Shown here: positions 52,650 through 62,049 of the stretch, in pieces
Numbering within the stretch: the first letter of the stretch is position 1
How the letters are laid out: each line of letters begins with the position of its first letter
Assembly (NCBI GenBank): GCA_016125375.1
Contig: WGLU01000001.1
Coordinates: 62,001 to 126,000 of the forward strand
Length of the DNA stretch: 64,000 nucleotides
DNA from: Pseudomonadota bacterium
GTDB taxonomy: Bacteria; Pseudomonadota; Alphaproteobacteria; UBA1280; RI-95
Direction of reading: 5' to 3'
The notes under the pieces: model-generated
Told to the model about the DNA's origin: nothing
What the model saw: the letters and a program-made list of their open reading frames with translations, nothing else
Databases searched by the model: none
Translations under genes and position numbers: made by a program

Positions 52650-52656
52650 GCTGCAA

Positions 52657-52686
52657 CGAAAAACACCCCCGCATCGCGGGGGTGTT
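52657..52686 (-). terminator. Intrinsic terminator, shared
   Basis: Stem AACACCCCCGC / GCGGGGGTGTT with a 3-nt loop. The T run is better on the minus strand, so it ends the gene at 52706-53365 and probably also the pirin transcript. Confidence 0.75.
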
Positions 52687-52705
52687 ATCGTTTGTTTGGA
52701 TGCGA

Positions 52706-53365
52706 CTAGTCGTCGCTCGTCATCAGAGCAGGGTCCTTGCGTGTATCGGGATCACCCGTAATCTCGAGTGTTCCAGAGAAGTTCGTCGTGCCCGTGACCT
52801 GGATGTTGCCAACGATCTTGACGCTACCATGAACGCGCGCTTTACCGTACACGCAGGTGCGCCCGCCCAGAACCGCATCACCGAAGACATGAGCGCCTTC
52901 TGCAACCAGAGCACTTTCGCCCAGGCGTGCCCGGTCAAAGATGAGGGCACTGTTGAACACCCAGGCGGTGTCCCTGACTTCGGCATTGTCGAACACGCGA
53001 GCATTGCCGAAAATCTGGGCCCGGTCACGAATCACGGCGTTACCGTAGACGCGTGCTTGCTGGTACACCATGGCGTAGCCATCAACGCGGGCGGTATCGC
53101 CCACAGAGGCCAGACCGAAAACCAGCGCATCAGGGCCGATGTAGGCCGTCGGAGCGACAGTTGCCGTATTGGCAACCCAGCCGCCCTGAGATCCATCGGG
53201 ATTGACGTGCCGATGTGCCGGTATGGGGCCACCACCTGAGTAAGGGAAGAGGTGGCTCTGCACCTGCTCGTCGGTGGTGTTGGGGGTAATCGTTTGCGCG
53301 CTGGTGGCGTTGGACAGCCCGAAAATGAGCATCGCTGCCAGCAGGGTGCGTACAAACAGCTTCAT
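52706..53365 (-). CDS. Exported left-handed beta-helix-like protein, 219 aa
   Basis: A signal peptide MKLFVRTLLAAMLIFGLSNATSA is followed by a hexapeptide-like repeat region from about residue 65: VAPTAYIGPDALVFG, VYQQARVYGNAVIRD, AQIFGNARVFDNAEVRD and similar turns to about 195. These stack as a left-handed beta-helix. No acyltransferase loop is seen, so it may be structural or surface-exposed. The ATG at 53365 lacks a ribosome site; a GTG at 53380 is in frame. Own promoter and terminator. Confidence 0.75.
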   Translation of the reverse strand: MKLFVRTLLAAMLIFGLSNATSAQTITPNTTDEQVQSHLFPYSGGGPIPAHRHVNPDGSQGGWVANTATVAPTAYIGPDALVFGLASVGDTARVDGYAMVYQQARVYGNAVIRDRAQIFGNARVFDNAEVRDTAWVFNSALIFDRARLGESALVAEGAHVFGDAVLGGRTCVYGKARVHGSVKIVGNIQVTGTTNFSGTLEITGDPDTRKDPALMTSDD

Positions 53366-53460
53366 AGGAGAAAACCGCACTACTTGCGCATGCGGCTCCC
53401 TGTAGGAAAATGTGCTAACGAATACTCAGAAAAACGACAATGTATACAATATGACTTTAT

Positions 53461-53489
53461 GTTATAGGGTGATTAGCCAGTACTGTCAA
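53461..53489 (-). promoter_or_regulatory. Promoter of the beta-helix protein gene
   Basis: Minus-strand TTGACA, a 17-bp spacer, TATAAC, one of the best promoter matches in the window. Confidence 0.65.
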
Positions 53490-53499
53490 CGATGCGTTT

Positions 53500-53522
53500 G
53501 GGAGAGTCTCCCTGATTTTTTT
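53500..53522 (+). terminator. Terminator-like hairpin with no upstream plus-strand gene
   Basis: GGGAG-AGT-CTCCC followed by TGA and seven T on the plus strand, touching the purE stop. It has no T run on the minus strand, so it does not fit purE. It could stop antisense transcription into the purine operon. Confidence 0.4.
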
Positions 53523-54027
53523 ACGCGGCAGCGCCTTTTTGCCAACCTGTGGGTTCTTCCGGCACGGCAGCCGTTTGGGCGGCGCGGAACGCTTTTACTT
53601 TTTCGGCCATTTTCGGGTCGCTCATGGCCAGCGTCTGGGCTGCCATGACGGCTGCGTTTTTGGCACCTGCTTTCCCAATGGCAAAGGTCGCAACCGGAAT
53701 GCCGCCGGGCATTTGCACGGTAGAGAGCAAACTGTCCAGCCCGTCCATGGCGCCGCCCGCCAAGGGGACGCCGAACACGGGCAGGTGGGTCAGAGCGGCG
53801 GTCATACCCGCAAGGTGCGCTGCCATACCTGCGCCGCAGATGAACAGCTTGATGCCGCGTTCGGCCGCGCCGGTTACATAGGCGTGGTGGCGGTCCGGCG
53901 TGCGGTGGGCGGAGGTGATTTTACATTCGTGGGCAATGCCCAGTTCGTTCAGCGTCAGGCTGGCATGTTCCATCACGCTCCAGTCGCTCTGGCTGCCCAT
54001 CAGGATGCTCACAATCGGTTGGCTCAT
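53521..54027 (-). CDS. purE: N5-carboxyaminoimidazole ribonucleotide mutase
   Basis: A 168-residue protein with class I PurE motifs: [12 protein letters not shown] near 7-18, [12 protein letters not shown] near 39-50, [11 protein letters not shown] near 65-75 and [17 protein letters not shown] near 102. Class I enzymes need PurK to make N5-CAIR, but no purK is present here. It is the last gene of the minus-strand purine operon, 13 nt after purC, with AAGGAG before the ATG. Confidence 0.95.
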   Translation of the reverse strand: MSQPIVSILMGSQSDWSVMEHASLTLNELGIAHECKITSAHRTPDRHHAYVTGAAERGIKLFICGAGMAAHLAGMTAALTHLPVFGVPLAGGAMDGLDSLLSTVQMPGGIPVATFAIGKAGAKNAAVMAAQTLAMSDPKMAEKVKAFRAAQTAAVPEEPTGWQKGAAA

Positions 54028-54040
54028 GCGGGTTTACTCC

Positions 54041-54937
54041 TTACACAAAGGTTTTGGTCAGTTCGGTTACAAGGGCGTAGTTCTCGGTCACCTGGCTCAG
54101 CGGGTCGCCATCACGGAATGCCTGCTTGTCCAACCCTTTGGCAGGGTCTCCACCGGGCCAGATGCGCCAGCTGTCGTTATCCACCACATCGGCCAGTATC
54201 AGTTGCTTGTCGCTCTTGCGGCGACCAATCTCGAACTTGATGTCGGCCAGCCGCACGGGGCCGTGGGCGGTCTGCACGCGCTCCCAAGCGCTTTCCAGTG
54301 CCATGAAAGCAGGCATGATGATGGTGTAGACGATGTGCTCCAGCTCCGCTTCCGTCAACGGGGCAGGGATGTTGAGCAAGGGTTCTGCCGTGGCCTGATC
54401 TGCCTTGGCGCTGTACAGATGCCAGCGGTCATCATCACCCATGCGGATGTAGGGGTCGGTGTAAATGCCGTCAGCCCAGCCGTCCTCGCTCAGGTAGCGG
54501 CTGCGGGCCTCGTTCTCGGGCATCATGGTGGTCATGGGCGCTGTGGGTGCCGCAACAACCGCATGCTTGTGGAACATCTCCCAGACCGGAATATCAAAAC
54601 GGTGGGGCGTAGCGCCTGCATAGGCAGGATTGCGCTTGAGGTAGCTGCCCCACGCATAGCGGCGGACCACAAACTCGATGGGCAGCATGTCACAGTCATA
54701 ACAGACAAGGCTGTCCGGTGTGTCGTTGGTCAGGAAGGCGGTGGGGATGCTCTCGCTGTTGAGGTAGGCAAAGGTGTTGGCTGCCTGCATGGTCTTGTGG
54801 GTGCCGATTTTATGCAGCACGGCCACTTTGGCGGCGTCGCCTGCGGTCAACGTATCCTTGGCGACCAGACGGACGGTACCGGGCATAGGGCCTTGTTCGA
54901 TGGTTTTGGTTTTACCTTCCAACGGTTGCGGGTGCAT
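54041..54937 (-). CDS. purC: Phosphoribosylaminoimidazole-succinocarboxamide synthase, animal-like type
   Basis: A 298-residue SAICAR synthetase, longer than the 237-residue E. coli form. The start MHPQPLEGKTKTIEQ has AAGGAGG 8 nt upstream. EGKTK near residue 7, PIEFVVRRYAWGSYLKRN near 93-110, DIKFEIGRR near 235 and ADVVDNDSWRIWPGGD near 249-264 recall the SAICAR domain of animal PAICS rather than common bacterial PurC. It ligates aspartate to CAIR. It is followed by purE, the same order as in fused PAICS. Confidence 0.92.
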   Translation of the reverse strand: MHPQPLEGKTKTIEQGPMPGTVRLVAKDTLTAGDAAKVAVLHKIGTHKTMQAANTFAYLNSESIPTAFLTNDTPDSLVCYDCDMLPIEFVVRRYAWGSYLKRNPAYAGATPHRFDIPVWEMFHKHAVVAAPTAPMTTMMPENEARSRYLSEDGWADGIYTDPYIRMGDDDRWHLYSAKADQATAEPLLNIPAPLTEAELEHIVYTIIMPAFMALESAWERVQTAHGPVRLADIKFEIGRRKSDKQLILADVVDNDSWRIWPGGDPAKGLDKQAFRDGDPLSQVTENYALVTELTKTFV

Positions 54938-54951
54938 GGGCGTCCTCCTTT

Positions 54952-56244
54952 TTATGAATTGTTTTTCAAGGCGCGCCAGCCAATGTCGCGGCGGCAGAAA
55001 CCTTGGGGCCAATGGATGGTATCAACGGCGGCGTAAGCACGCTTCTGCGCCTCGGCAAGGGTTGCCGCTGTTGCTGTAACGCCAAGTACACGCCCACCAG
55101 CGGCCACGAGGTCATTCCCCTGTTGCCGGGTCCCTGCGTGGAAGAGGGTGATGCCTGTCATATTTGCTGCCGCGTCTACATTGCCGATGACGCTGCCTTT
55201 AACAGGTTCGCCCGGATAACCCTGCGCGGCGATGACTACACACAGGCTGGGTTCCGGCGTCCATGACAGGGGCGGCAGGCTCTTGAGCGTACTGGTAGCT
55301 GTGGCATACAGCACATCCACCAGATCGGTATTCAGGCGTGGCAGAATGGCCTGTGTTTCCGGATCGCCGAAGCGGGTGTTGATTTCCAGCAGTTTGGGGC
55401 CTGTTTTGGTGAGCATCAGGCCGAGGAATAGAACACCGTTATAGGTAAAGAAGGTATCCTGAATGGTCTCTGTCAGCGGGTAGACAATCTGGGCGAGAAC
55501 CTGCTTTTCCAACTCCGGCGTTAGTACGGGTGCGGGGGAATAGGCACCCATGCCGCCGGTATTGGGGCCGGTATCACCGTCACCGACCTGTTTGTGGTCC
55601 TGTGCCGACGTCAGCACCAAGGGTTCCTGATACGGACAGAAGAGGACGAAGTAGCTGACTTCCTCACCCTCTAAAAACTCCTCTATCACCACCGTCTGCC
55701 CAGCGCTGCCGAGGGTGCCGGCAGTCATCATATCGTCAATGGTGGCAAGGGCGGCCTCAAGGTTATGTGCAATCACAACGCCTTTGCCTGCGGCAAGGCC
55801 ATCCGCTTTTATAACAATGGGATACGATGATGTCTTAAGGTATTCTCTAGCCTTTTCGCTTTCATTGAAAGTGCGATAGTCCGCTGTGGGAATGCCATTG
55901 GTCAGGCACAGGTCCTTCATGAACTTTTTGGAGGTCTCCAGCAGGGCGGTGCGGGCGGTTGGACCAAAAACAGGGATGTCAGCCTCGCGCAGGGCACCGG
56001 AAAGATTGGCAGCCAGCGCGGTTTCCGGCCCAATAACGACCAGCCCAATATCGTGCGTCTGACAGTAGGCAACAATACCGTCCGTATCGGTAGGGGCAAT
56101 ATCCACGCATGTGGCCACCTGCGCGATGCCCGCATTGCCGGGCAGGCAGTGGAGCGCACCGCAGCGCGGGCTTTTTGCAATGTACGTGCACAGGGCGTGT
56201 TCGCGCCCGCCGCTACCGATGACTGCAATGTTCATCTTTTTCAT
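54952..56244 (-). CDS. purD: Phosphoribosylamine-glycine ligase
   Basis: A 430-residue ATP-grasp enzyme. AVIGSGGREHALC at residues 7-19, GLVVIGPETALAANLSGAL near 72-90, YPIVIKADGLAAGKGVVIA near 142-160 and GPNTGGMGAYSP near 227. It makes GAR from phosphoribosylamine and glycine. The start overlaps the purF stop (TAATG) and AAGG lies 7 nt upstream; a second ATG at 56235 is possible. Confidence 0.96.
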   Translation of the reverse strand: MKKMNIAVIGSGGREHALCTYIAKSPRCGALHCLPGNAGIAQVATCVDIAPTDTDGIVAYCQTHDIGLVVIGPETALAANLSGALREADIPVFGPTARTALLETSKKFMKDLCLTNGIPTADYRTFNESEKAREYLKTSSYPIVIKADGLAAGKGVVIAHNLEAALATIDDMMTAGTLGSAGQTVVIEEFLEGEEVSYFVLFCPYQEPLVLTSAQDHKQVGDGDTGPNTGGMGAYSPAPVLTPELEKQVLAQIVYPLTETIQDTFFTYNGVLFLGLMLTKTGPKLLEINTRFGDPETQAILPRLNTDLVDVLYATATSTLKSLPPLSWTPEPSLCVVIAAQGYPGEPVKGSVIGNVDAAANMTGITLFHAGTRQQGNDLVAAGGRVLGVTATAATLAEAQKRAYAAVDTIHWPQGFCRRDIGWRALKNNS

Positions 56245-57677
56245 TAAGATGCCTTTTTAATATTTTGATTTTCTTTATTTAAATCTGTCAGTTCTATCGG
56301 ATATTCTCCGCTAAAACAGGCATCGCAGAACTCTCGCTTGGGGGTATTGCGGGCACTTGCCGCGACGGCTTTATACAGGCCATCCAGACTGATATAGGCC
56401 AGACTGTCCGCGCCGGTGAAGGCACGGATTTCTTCCAGCGAATGGTTGGCTGCGGTGAGCTGGCTTTTATCCGGCGTGTCGATGCCGTAAAAGCAAGGGT
56501 GGGCAAACGGCGGACTGGAAATACGCACATGCACTTCCAGAGCGCCAGCGCGGCGGAGCATATCCACAATCTTGGGCATGGTGGTACCGCGGACGATGCT
56601 GTCATCTATCAGCACGACGCGGCGCCCCATGACGTTGGCGGCATTCACACTCAGTTTGAGGCGCACGCCCGCGTGGCGGGTGTCGCTGGTCGGCTCAATG
56701 AAGGTCCGGCCCACGTAGTGACTGCGAACAAGTCCCTGTTTGAACGGGATGCCTGCGGTTTCGGCATAGCCGACCGCCGCGTGGATGCCACTGTCCGGCA
56801 CGGGAATGACCACATCGGCAGGCACATGGGATTCACGGAAGAGCTCGGCGCCGATGCTCTCGCGCACATGGCTGACGTATTTGCCGCCAAAGCGGCTATT
56901 GGGGCGCATAAAGTAGATGTACTCGAACACGCAGAAGCGGTTGGGCTCAGGATTGGGGAGCTGTTGGCTGGTCAGGCCTGCTTCCGTAATCGTTACCAAC
57001 TCACCGGGTTTAACGTCACGCACAAAGTCGGCGCCGAGCATGTCCAGCGCGCAGGTTTCGGACGCGAGGACGTAACTGCCATCCAGCATGCCGATGACCA
57101 GCGGCCGCACACCCGCAGGGTCGCGCACGCCCATCAGGGTATCTGCCGTCAGCACGACAAGGGAATAGGCGCCTTTGAGGTACCCAAGGGCATCCACCAG
57201 CCGTTCCTGCACGGTAGGCTTTTGGCTTTGTGCCAGCAGGTGGACAATCACCTCCGTATCCGATGTAGACTGGAAGGATTGGCCCTCTGCCATGAGCGTA
57301 TGGCGGAGCGCATCCGCATTGGTCAGGTTGCCGTTATGGGCCAGTGCCACCTGACCCAACTGGGTATGGACCATAAAGGGTTGGATATTAGCCTCGGTAT
57401 TGCCGCCGGCCGTGCTGTAGCGCACGTGGCCAATGGCTGCCGTCCCCTGCACGGTGTGCTGGGTTTTGGCGTTATAGACTTCCGACACCAGGCCGCGTGC
57501 CTTGAGCAGGGTAAAACCTGCTCCGTCTACTGCAGCGATGCCCGCAGCCTCTTGTCCACGGTGCTGGAGGGCGTGCAGGCCAAGCGCCGTATTGCCCACG
57601 GCCTGCGGGTGGTCAAGAATACCGAAAACCCCGCACTCCTCGTGCAGGGTATCCGGATGCAGAATCTCCACACGCAT
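56244..57677 (-). CDS. purF: Amidophosphoribosyltransferase
   Basis: A 477-residue Ntn-type glutamine PRPP amidotransferase. A propeptide precedes the nucleophile Cys in LHEECGVFGIL (residue 15). The PRPP loop is VVLIDDSIVRGTTMPKIV near 352-369. Cys residues in FCDACFSGEYP near the C-terminus are consistent with the Fe-S type. It catalyses the first committed purine step. The start overlaps the purA stop (TGATG). Confidence 0.96.
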   Translation of the reverse strand: MRVEILHPDTLHEECGVFGILDHPQAVGNTALGLHALQHRGQEAAGIAAVDGAGFTLLKARGLVSEVYNAKTQHTVQGTAAIGHVRYSTAGGNTEANIQPFMVHTQLGQVALAHNGNLTNADALRHTLMAEGQSFQSTSDTEVIVHLLAQSQKPTVQERLVDALGYLKGAYSLVVLTADTLMGVRDPAGVRPLVIGMLDGSYVLASETCALDMLGADFVRDVKPGELVTITEAGLTSQQLPNPEPNRFCVFEYIYFMRPNSRFGGKYVSHVRESIGAELFRESHVPADVVIPVPDSGIHAAVGYAETAGIPFKQGLVRSHYVGRTFIEPTSDTRHAGVRLKLSVNAANVMGRRVVLIDDSIVRGTTMPKIVDMLRRAGALEVHVRISSPPFAHPCFYGIDTPDKSQLTAANHSLEEIRAFTGADSLAYISLDGLYKAVAASARNTPKREFCDACFSGEYPIELTDLNKENQNIKKAS

Positions 57678-58975
57678 CAGGCGGCGGCCTTTTTGCCGCT
57701 GACGGAGCGGGTGATGAGGCTGTCACGCTCCGGCCCGACGGAGACGATGCTGATGGGGCAGGCGATGAGCTTCTCGATCGTCAGCACATAGTCCTGTGCG
57801 GCCTTGGGCAGGCTGTCCCATGTGCGGCAGGTGCTGATGTCCTCGCTCCAGCCCGGCATGTCCATGTACACGGGCTTGGCACGTTCCAGCTTGTGGGTGA
57901 GGGGGAAGGTGGTGATTTTCTCTCCATCAACCTCGTAGTGGGTGCAGATGCGCAGGGTTTTCTGACCGCTCAGGCTGTCGAGCTTGGTGATGGCGACCTC
58001 GGTAGCGCCCTGAATCAGCGCACCATAGCGGCTGGCCACCGCATCGAAGTGGCCGATGCGGCGCGGACGGCCTGTGGTGGCACCGAACTCGCCCGCGCTC
58101 TTACGCAGGTCATCTCCCCATGCGGTGGTGTCCTCGCTGACGAAAGGACCGGCACCCACGCAGGTGGAGAACGCCTTCATCACGCCCATCACACGGGTCG
58201 GGGCGTGGCGGAACAGGCCGCCACCCACACAGGCGTAACCTGCCAGCGTGGAGGAGGAGGTGGTCATCGGGTAAATGCCGTGAATCACATCGCGCAGGGC
58301 ACCCAGTTGTGCCTCGAACAGGATGCGCTTGCCGTCGGCGGCAAGGTCTTCAAGCACCTGCGTGGTATCGCAGATGTAAGGGCGCAGTTTTTCGCCCCAC
58401 TTGGTGCACCAGTCCATCACGTCTGCCACTTTGATGGCGTCTTTTTTACCGTAGATGCCAAGGGCGACGGTGTTCTTCCAGTCCACAATGCTGACAAGGC
58501 GGGATTTGAGGTGCTCGCTGTCCAGCAACTCGCCCACTTGCAGGGTTTTTTTCAGGTAGCGGTCGCCGTAGGCCGGAGCGATGCCCTGACGGGTTGAGCC
58601 GTAAGCGGCTTTGCCGAGGCGTTCTTCTTCCCAGACGTCCTCCATCTGGTGGAAGGGGAAGCAAATGGTTGCCCGGTCGGAAACGCGCAAGGATTTTGTC
58701 GAAATACCTGCCGCTTCAAGTTCGTCAATCTCCTTGCACAGGGCCTCGAGGTTGATGACGGTGCCGGGGCCGACAATGTTAACGGCGCTGGTGCTGAAAA
58801 TACCGGACGGAATCAGGTGCAGCTTGAAGGTGCCGTGGCTGTTGATAACGGTATGTCCTGCATTGTTACCTCCTTGATAGCGCACAACGGCGTCGGCGTT
58901 CTGCGCCAGATAGTCAATCATCCGGCCTTTGCCTTCGTCGCCCCAGTTGATGCCAACAACAACTTCAATGCTCAT
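57677..58975 (-). CDS. purA: Adenylosuccinate synthetase
   Basis: A 432-residue GTP-dependent ligase. VGINWGDEGKGRMIDYL at residues 7-23 is the P-loop-like GDEGKGK variant with Arg in place of Lys, followed by GGNNAGHTV near 36. GATTGRPRRIGHFDAV near 297-312 binds IMP. It forms adenylosuccinate from IMP and aspartate, the branch to AMP. The start overlaps the purN stop (ATGA). Its place in a purine operon next to purB is unusual for alphaproteobacteria as far as I know. Confidence 0.96.
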   Translation of the reverse strand: MSIEVVVGINWGDEGKGRMIDYLAQNADAVVRYQGGNNAGHTVINSHGTFKLHLIPSGIFSTSAVNIVGPGTVINLEALCKEIDELEAAGISTKSLRVSDRATICFPFHQMEDVWEEERLGKAAYGSTRQGIAPAYGDRYLKKTLQVGELLDSEHLKSRLVSIVDWKNTVALGIYGKKDAIKVADVMDWCTKWGEKLRPYICDTTQVLEDLAADGKRILFEAQLGALRDVIHGIYPMTTSSSTLAGYACVGGGLFRHAPTRVMGVMKAFSTCVGAGPFVSEDTTAWGDDLRKSAGEFGATTGRPRRIGHFDAVASRYGALIQGATEVAITKLDSLSGQKTLRICTHYEVDGEKITTFPLTHKLERAKPVYMDMPGWSEDISTCRTWDSLPKAAQDYVLTIEKLIACPISIVSVGPERDSLITRSVSGKKAAA

Positions 58976-59577
58976 GATACTTTCCTTTCAGGGTGGGGTT
59001 TTGCTGCCAGCTGGCTGACCAGCATGGCAAGCGCTTGGGGATAGGCCACATGTTCGGCCTGCAGAATACGCTCGGCGAGCGTAGATTCGGTATCGCCGGC
59101 CCGCACGGGTACGCGGGACTGGACGAGGATATCGCCGCTGTCCACTTCCGCCGTGACGCGGTGGACGGTGCAACCGCTCTCGCGCACGCCGGCAGCGAGG
59201 GTACGGGCATAAACATTGGTGCCTGCAAAGTCGGGCAGGAGGGAGGGGTGAATGTTCAGAATGCGCCCTTCCCACAGGTTCACAAAATCGGCACTCAGGA
59301 TGCGCATGAAACCCGCAAGGCAGATGATGTCGGTCTTGTAGTGTTTCAGAATCGCTTGCAGGTCAGCCTCGAACGCTGCTTTGCTGCGGCCTGCGTGGGG
59401 TACAACCGCGGTGGGGATGCCAAACCCTGCGGCACGGTCTAACCCCGGCGCGTCCGCAATGTTACTGATGACAACACCCACATTGGCGGGGATGACCTTG
59501 CTGTCACACGCGCTGGCTAGTGCTTCCATGTTGGAGCCGCGGCCGGAGATAAGAATACTGACGGTCGGTTTTATCAT
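58972..59577 (-). CDS. purN: Phosphoribosylglycinamide formyltransferase
   Basis: A 201-residue protein. The start [20 protein letters not shown] gives the substrate loop GRGSN at residues 12-16. The catalytic Asn/His/Asp are in [13 protein letters not shown] near 105-117 and [13 protein letters not shown] near 137-149. It uses 10-formyl-THF to formylate GAR. Overlaps at both ends (ATGA with purM and with purA). Confidence 0.95.
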   Translation of the reverse strand: MIKPTVSILISGRGSNMEALASACDSKVIPANVGVVISNIADAPGLDRAAGFGIPTAVVPHAGRSKAAFEADLQAILKHYKTDIICLAGFMRILSADFVNLWEGRILNIHPSLLPDFAGTNVYARTLAAGVRESGCTVHRVTAEVDSGDILVQSRVPVRAGDTESTLAERILQAEHVAYPQALAMLVSQLAAKPHPERKVS

Positions 59578-60611
59578 GCCACCACCACACAATCCGCGCC
59601 GCAGGTATGGGGCGCAAGCTCGCCGATGACGCTGCCGCCGGTGAGGGCGCACAGGTTGCCCGCGTCGGCGGCGGCGGCGACCAACACCATGCCGATGCCG
59701 CAGTTGAAGGTACGGGTCATCTCGGCAAAGTCCACGGGGCCGGTGGCCATCAGCCAGTTGAAGACGGGGGGCATCACCCAGCTCTTGGCGTGGATGACGG
59801 CGCGCAGGCCATCCGGCAGGATGCGGGGAACATTCCCCTCGAACCCGCCGCCCGTGATATGCGCCATGCCCTTAACCTTGCCGCTGCGGGACGCCTTCAG
59901 GCAAGCGCTCACATAAAGCGCCGTTGGTGTGAGCAGCGCCTCCGCCAATGACTGTGTGGGCGCAAAGGGTGCCGGGTCGGTGAGCTTAAGGCCGCTCTTG
60001 GCCACCACTTTGCGCACCAGAGAGTAGCCGTTGGAATGGATGCCGGAGCTGGGCAGGCCAATCAGAACGTCACCTGCTTTCATGGTGTCCGGCTTGGGCA
60101 GAATGTCCGCGCGCTCGACGGCGCCGACGGCAAAGCCCGCAAGGTCATAGTCACCGTGTTGGTACATATCCGGCATTTCGGCGGTCTCTCCGCCGACGAG
60201 GGCGCAACCTGCTGCCTTGCACGCCGCTGCAATGCCTTCGATGACTGTTGCGGCGGTGTGGGTATCCAGCTTGCCGGTGGCAAAGTAATCCAGAAAGAAC
60301 AGAGGCTCAGCCCCTTGGGTGACGAGGTCGTTCACGCTCATGGCAACCAGATCCTGCCCGATGGTGACATGCAGGCCACTTTCAATCGCCAGTCGCAGCT
60401 TGGTGCCCACGCCGTCGGTGCTCGATACCAGAACCGGGTCGGTATAGCCCGTGGCCTTGAGGTCGAACAGGGCGCCAAATCCGCCGATGCCCGCCATCAC
60501 GCCACTGCGTTTTGTAGCGGCGCAAGCCGGTTTGATGCGTTCGACAAGGCTATCCGCTGCTTCAATATCCACGCCTGCGGTTTTGTAGGTGAGGGCGGCG
60601 GCGGTGCTCAT
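59574..60611 (-). CDS. purM: Phosphoribosylformylglycinamidine cyclo-ligase
   Basis: A 345-residue AIR synthetase. The start [16 protein letters not shown] has AGGA 9 nt upstream. [18 protein letters not shown] near residues 61-78, [19 protein letters not shown] near 96-114 and [18 protein letters not shown] near 179-196 are the family motifs. It closes the imidazole ring. It lies 4 nt after purB and overlaps purN. Confidence 0.96.
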   Translation of the reverse strand: MSTAAALTYKTAGVDIEAADSLVERIKPACAATKRSGVMAGIGGFGALFDLKATGYTDPVLVSSTDGVGTKLRLAIESGLHVTIGQDLVAMSVNDLVTQGAEPLFFLDYFATGKLDTHTAATVIEGIAAACKAAGCALVGGETAEMPDMYQHGDYDLAGFAVGAVERADILPKPDTMKAGDVLIGLPSSGIHSNGYSLVRKVVAKSGLKLTDPAPFAPTQSLAEALLTPTALYVSACLKASRSGKVKGMAHITGGGFEGNVPRILPDGLRAVIHAKSWVMPPVFNWLMATGPVDFAEMTRTFNCGIGMVLVAAAADAGNLCALTGGSVIGELAPHTCGADCVVVA

Positions 60612-60615
60612 GTGG

Positions 60616-61938
60616 CTATCCTGCTTTGCGTTGTTGTTTGCTTTGGGGCGGGAACACGCGGGCAAAAATGGTGTCGACGTGTTTGCTGTAGGCCGTGGGG
60701 TCGAACAGTTCATCCAGTTCCTGTACGCTCAGGTGTTCGGTAATGGCCGTATTGGTGCCAAGGAGCTGTTTGAAATCTTTACCCGCTTCCCATGCTTCGA
60801 GCGCGGCGGCCTGCACGGCGGCGTAGGCATCTTCACGGCTCATGCCTTTCTGGGTCAGCGCCAGCAGAATACGCTGGGAGTAAACCGTACCGCCCAGCAT
60901 GTCCAGATTCCTGCGCATGGCGTCGGGGTAGACGACCAGCTCCTGCACCATTTTGCCGAGGCGGCGCAGGGCGTAGTCGGTCAGGATGGTGGCATCCGGC
61001 GCAATGACGCGCTCTACGCTGGAGTGGCTGATGTCACGCTCGTGCCAGAGGGCGATATCTTCCATCGCGGGGATGACCGCACTGCGGATGAGGCGGGCAA
61101 GGCCGGTAATGTTCTCGCTGCCGATGGGATTCTTTTTGTGGGGCATGGCGGAGGAGCCTTTCTGCCCTTTGCTGAAAGCTTCCTGCGCCTCGCGCACTTC
61201 GGTGCGCTGGAGGTGGCGGATTTCAGTCACCAGCCGTTCCATGCTGCCGGCCAGCACGCCGAGGGTGGCAAAAAACATGGCGTGGCGGTCGCGCGGGATG
61301 ACCTGTGTGGAGACAGGCTCCACGCTCAGGCCCATTTTTTCGGCTACATAAGCCTCTACCCGCGGGTCGACCGTTGCAAAGGTGCCCACAGGGCCGCTGA
61401 TGGCGCAGGTTGCCACATCGGCGCGGGCATGCTCCAAGCGTGTGCGGGCACGGGCGAACTCGGCATAAAAGGTCGCCAGCTTCAGGCCGAAGGTGGTCGG
61501 CTCGGCGTGGATGCCGTGGCTGCGCCCCATGCACGGGGTGTATTTGAACTCTTCTGCACGGCTGCGCAGGGCGGCCAGCAGCACGTCCAATTGCTCCAGA
61601 ATCAGGTCGGCTGCCTGGGTGAGCTGTACGGCAAGGCAGGTATCCAGCACGTCGGAGCTGGTCATGCCCTGATGGAGGAAACGGGCCTCTTCACCCACGT
61701 GCTCTGTCACGGAAGTCAGGAAGGCGATAACGTCGTGTTTGACCTCGGCTTCTATCTCGGCAATGCGCGAAATGTTAAAACCGCCCCTGTTACGGATGGC
61801 GGTTGCGGCGGTTTGCGGGATGGTGCCGAGCTCGGCCATGGCGTCGGCGGCGTGGGATTCGATGGCGAGCCAGATGTTGTAGCGGTTTTCATCCTGCCAG
61901 ATGGCGGCCATATCGGGATGGGTATAGCGTGGTATCAA
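60616..61938 (-). CDS. purB: Adenylosuccinate lyase
   Basis: A 440-residue fumarase-superfamily lyase. [14 protein letters not shown] near residues 90-103, [14 protein letters not shown] near 142-155 and the signature [12 protein letters not shown] near 267-278. It acts twice in purine synthesis, on SAICAR and on adenylosuccinate. AAAGGAGG lies 8 nt before the ATG. It is the first gene of the eight-gene minus-strand operon and divergent from purH. Confidence 0.97.
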   Translation of the reverse strand: MIPRYTHPDMAAIWQDENRYNIWLAIESHAADAMAELGTIPQTAATAIRNRGGFNISRIAEIEAEVKHDVIAFLTSVTEHVGEEARFLHQGMTSSDVLDTCLAVQLTQAADLILEQLDVLLAALRSRAEEFKYTPCMGRSHGIHAEPTTFGLKLATFYAEFARARTRLEHARADVATCAISGPVGTFATVDPRVEAYVAEKMGLSVEPVSTQVIPRDRHAMFFATLGVLAGSMERLVTEIRHLQRTEVREAQEAFSKGQKGSSAMPHKKNPIGSENITGLARLIRSAVIPAMEDIALWHERDISHSSVERVIAPDATILTDYALRRLGKMVQELVVYPDAMRRNLDMLGGTVYSQRILLALTQKGMSREDAYAAVQAAALEAWEAGKDFKQLLGTNTAITEHLSVQELDELFDPTAYSKHVDTIFARVFPPQSKQQRKAG

Positions 61939-61968
61939 AGCGCGCCTCCTTTACCTTGGAAAATGACG

Positions 61969-61997
61969 TTGCGCAGCAACCAACAGGCACGTATCAT
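61969..61997 (+). promoter_or_regulatory. Promoter of purH
   Basis: TTGCGC, a 17-bp spacer, TATCAT, in the 111-bp spacer between purB and purH. I found no clear PurR-like box. Confidence 0.45.
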
Positions 61998-62049
61998 GGC
62001 ACACGCATTCGGTGATGAAAAGCCCCCAAAATAAAAAAAGAGGCCCCCG

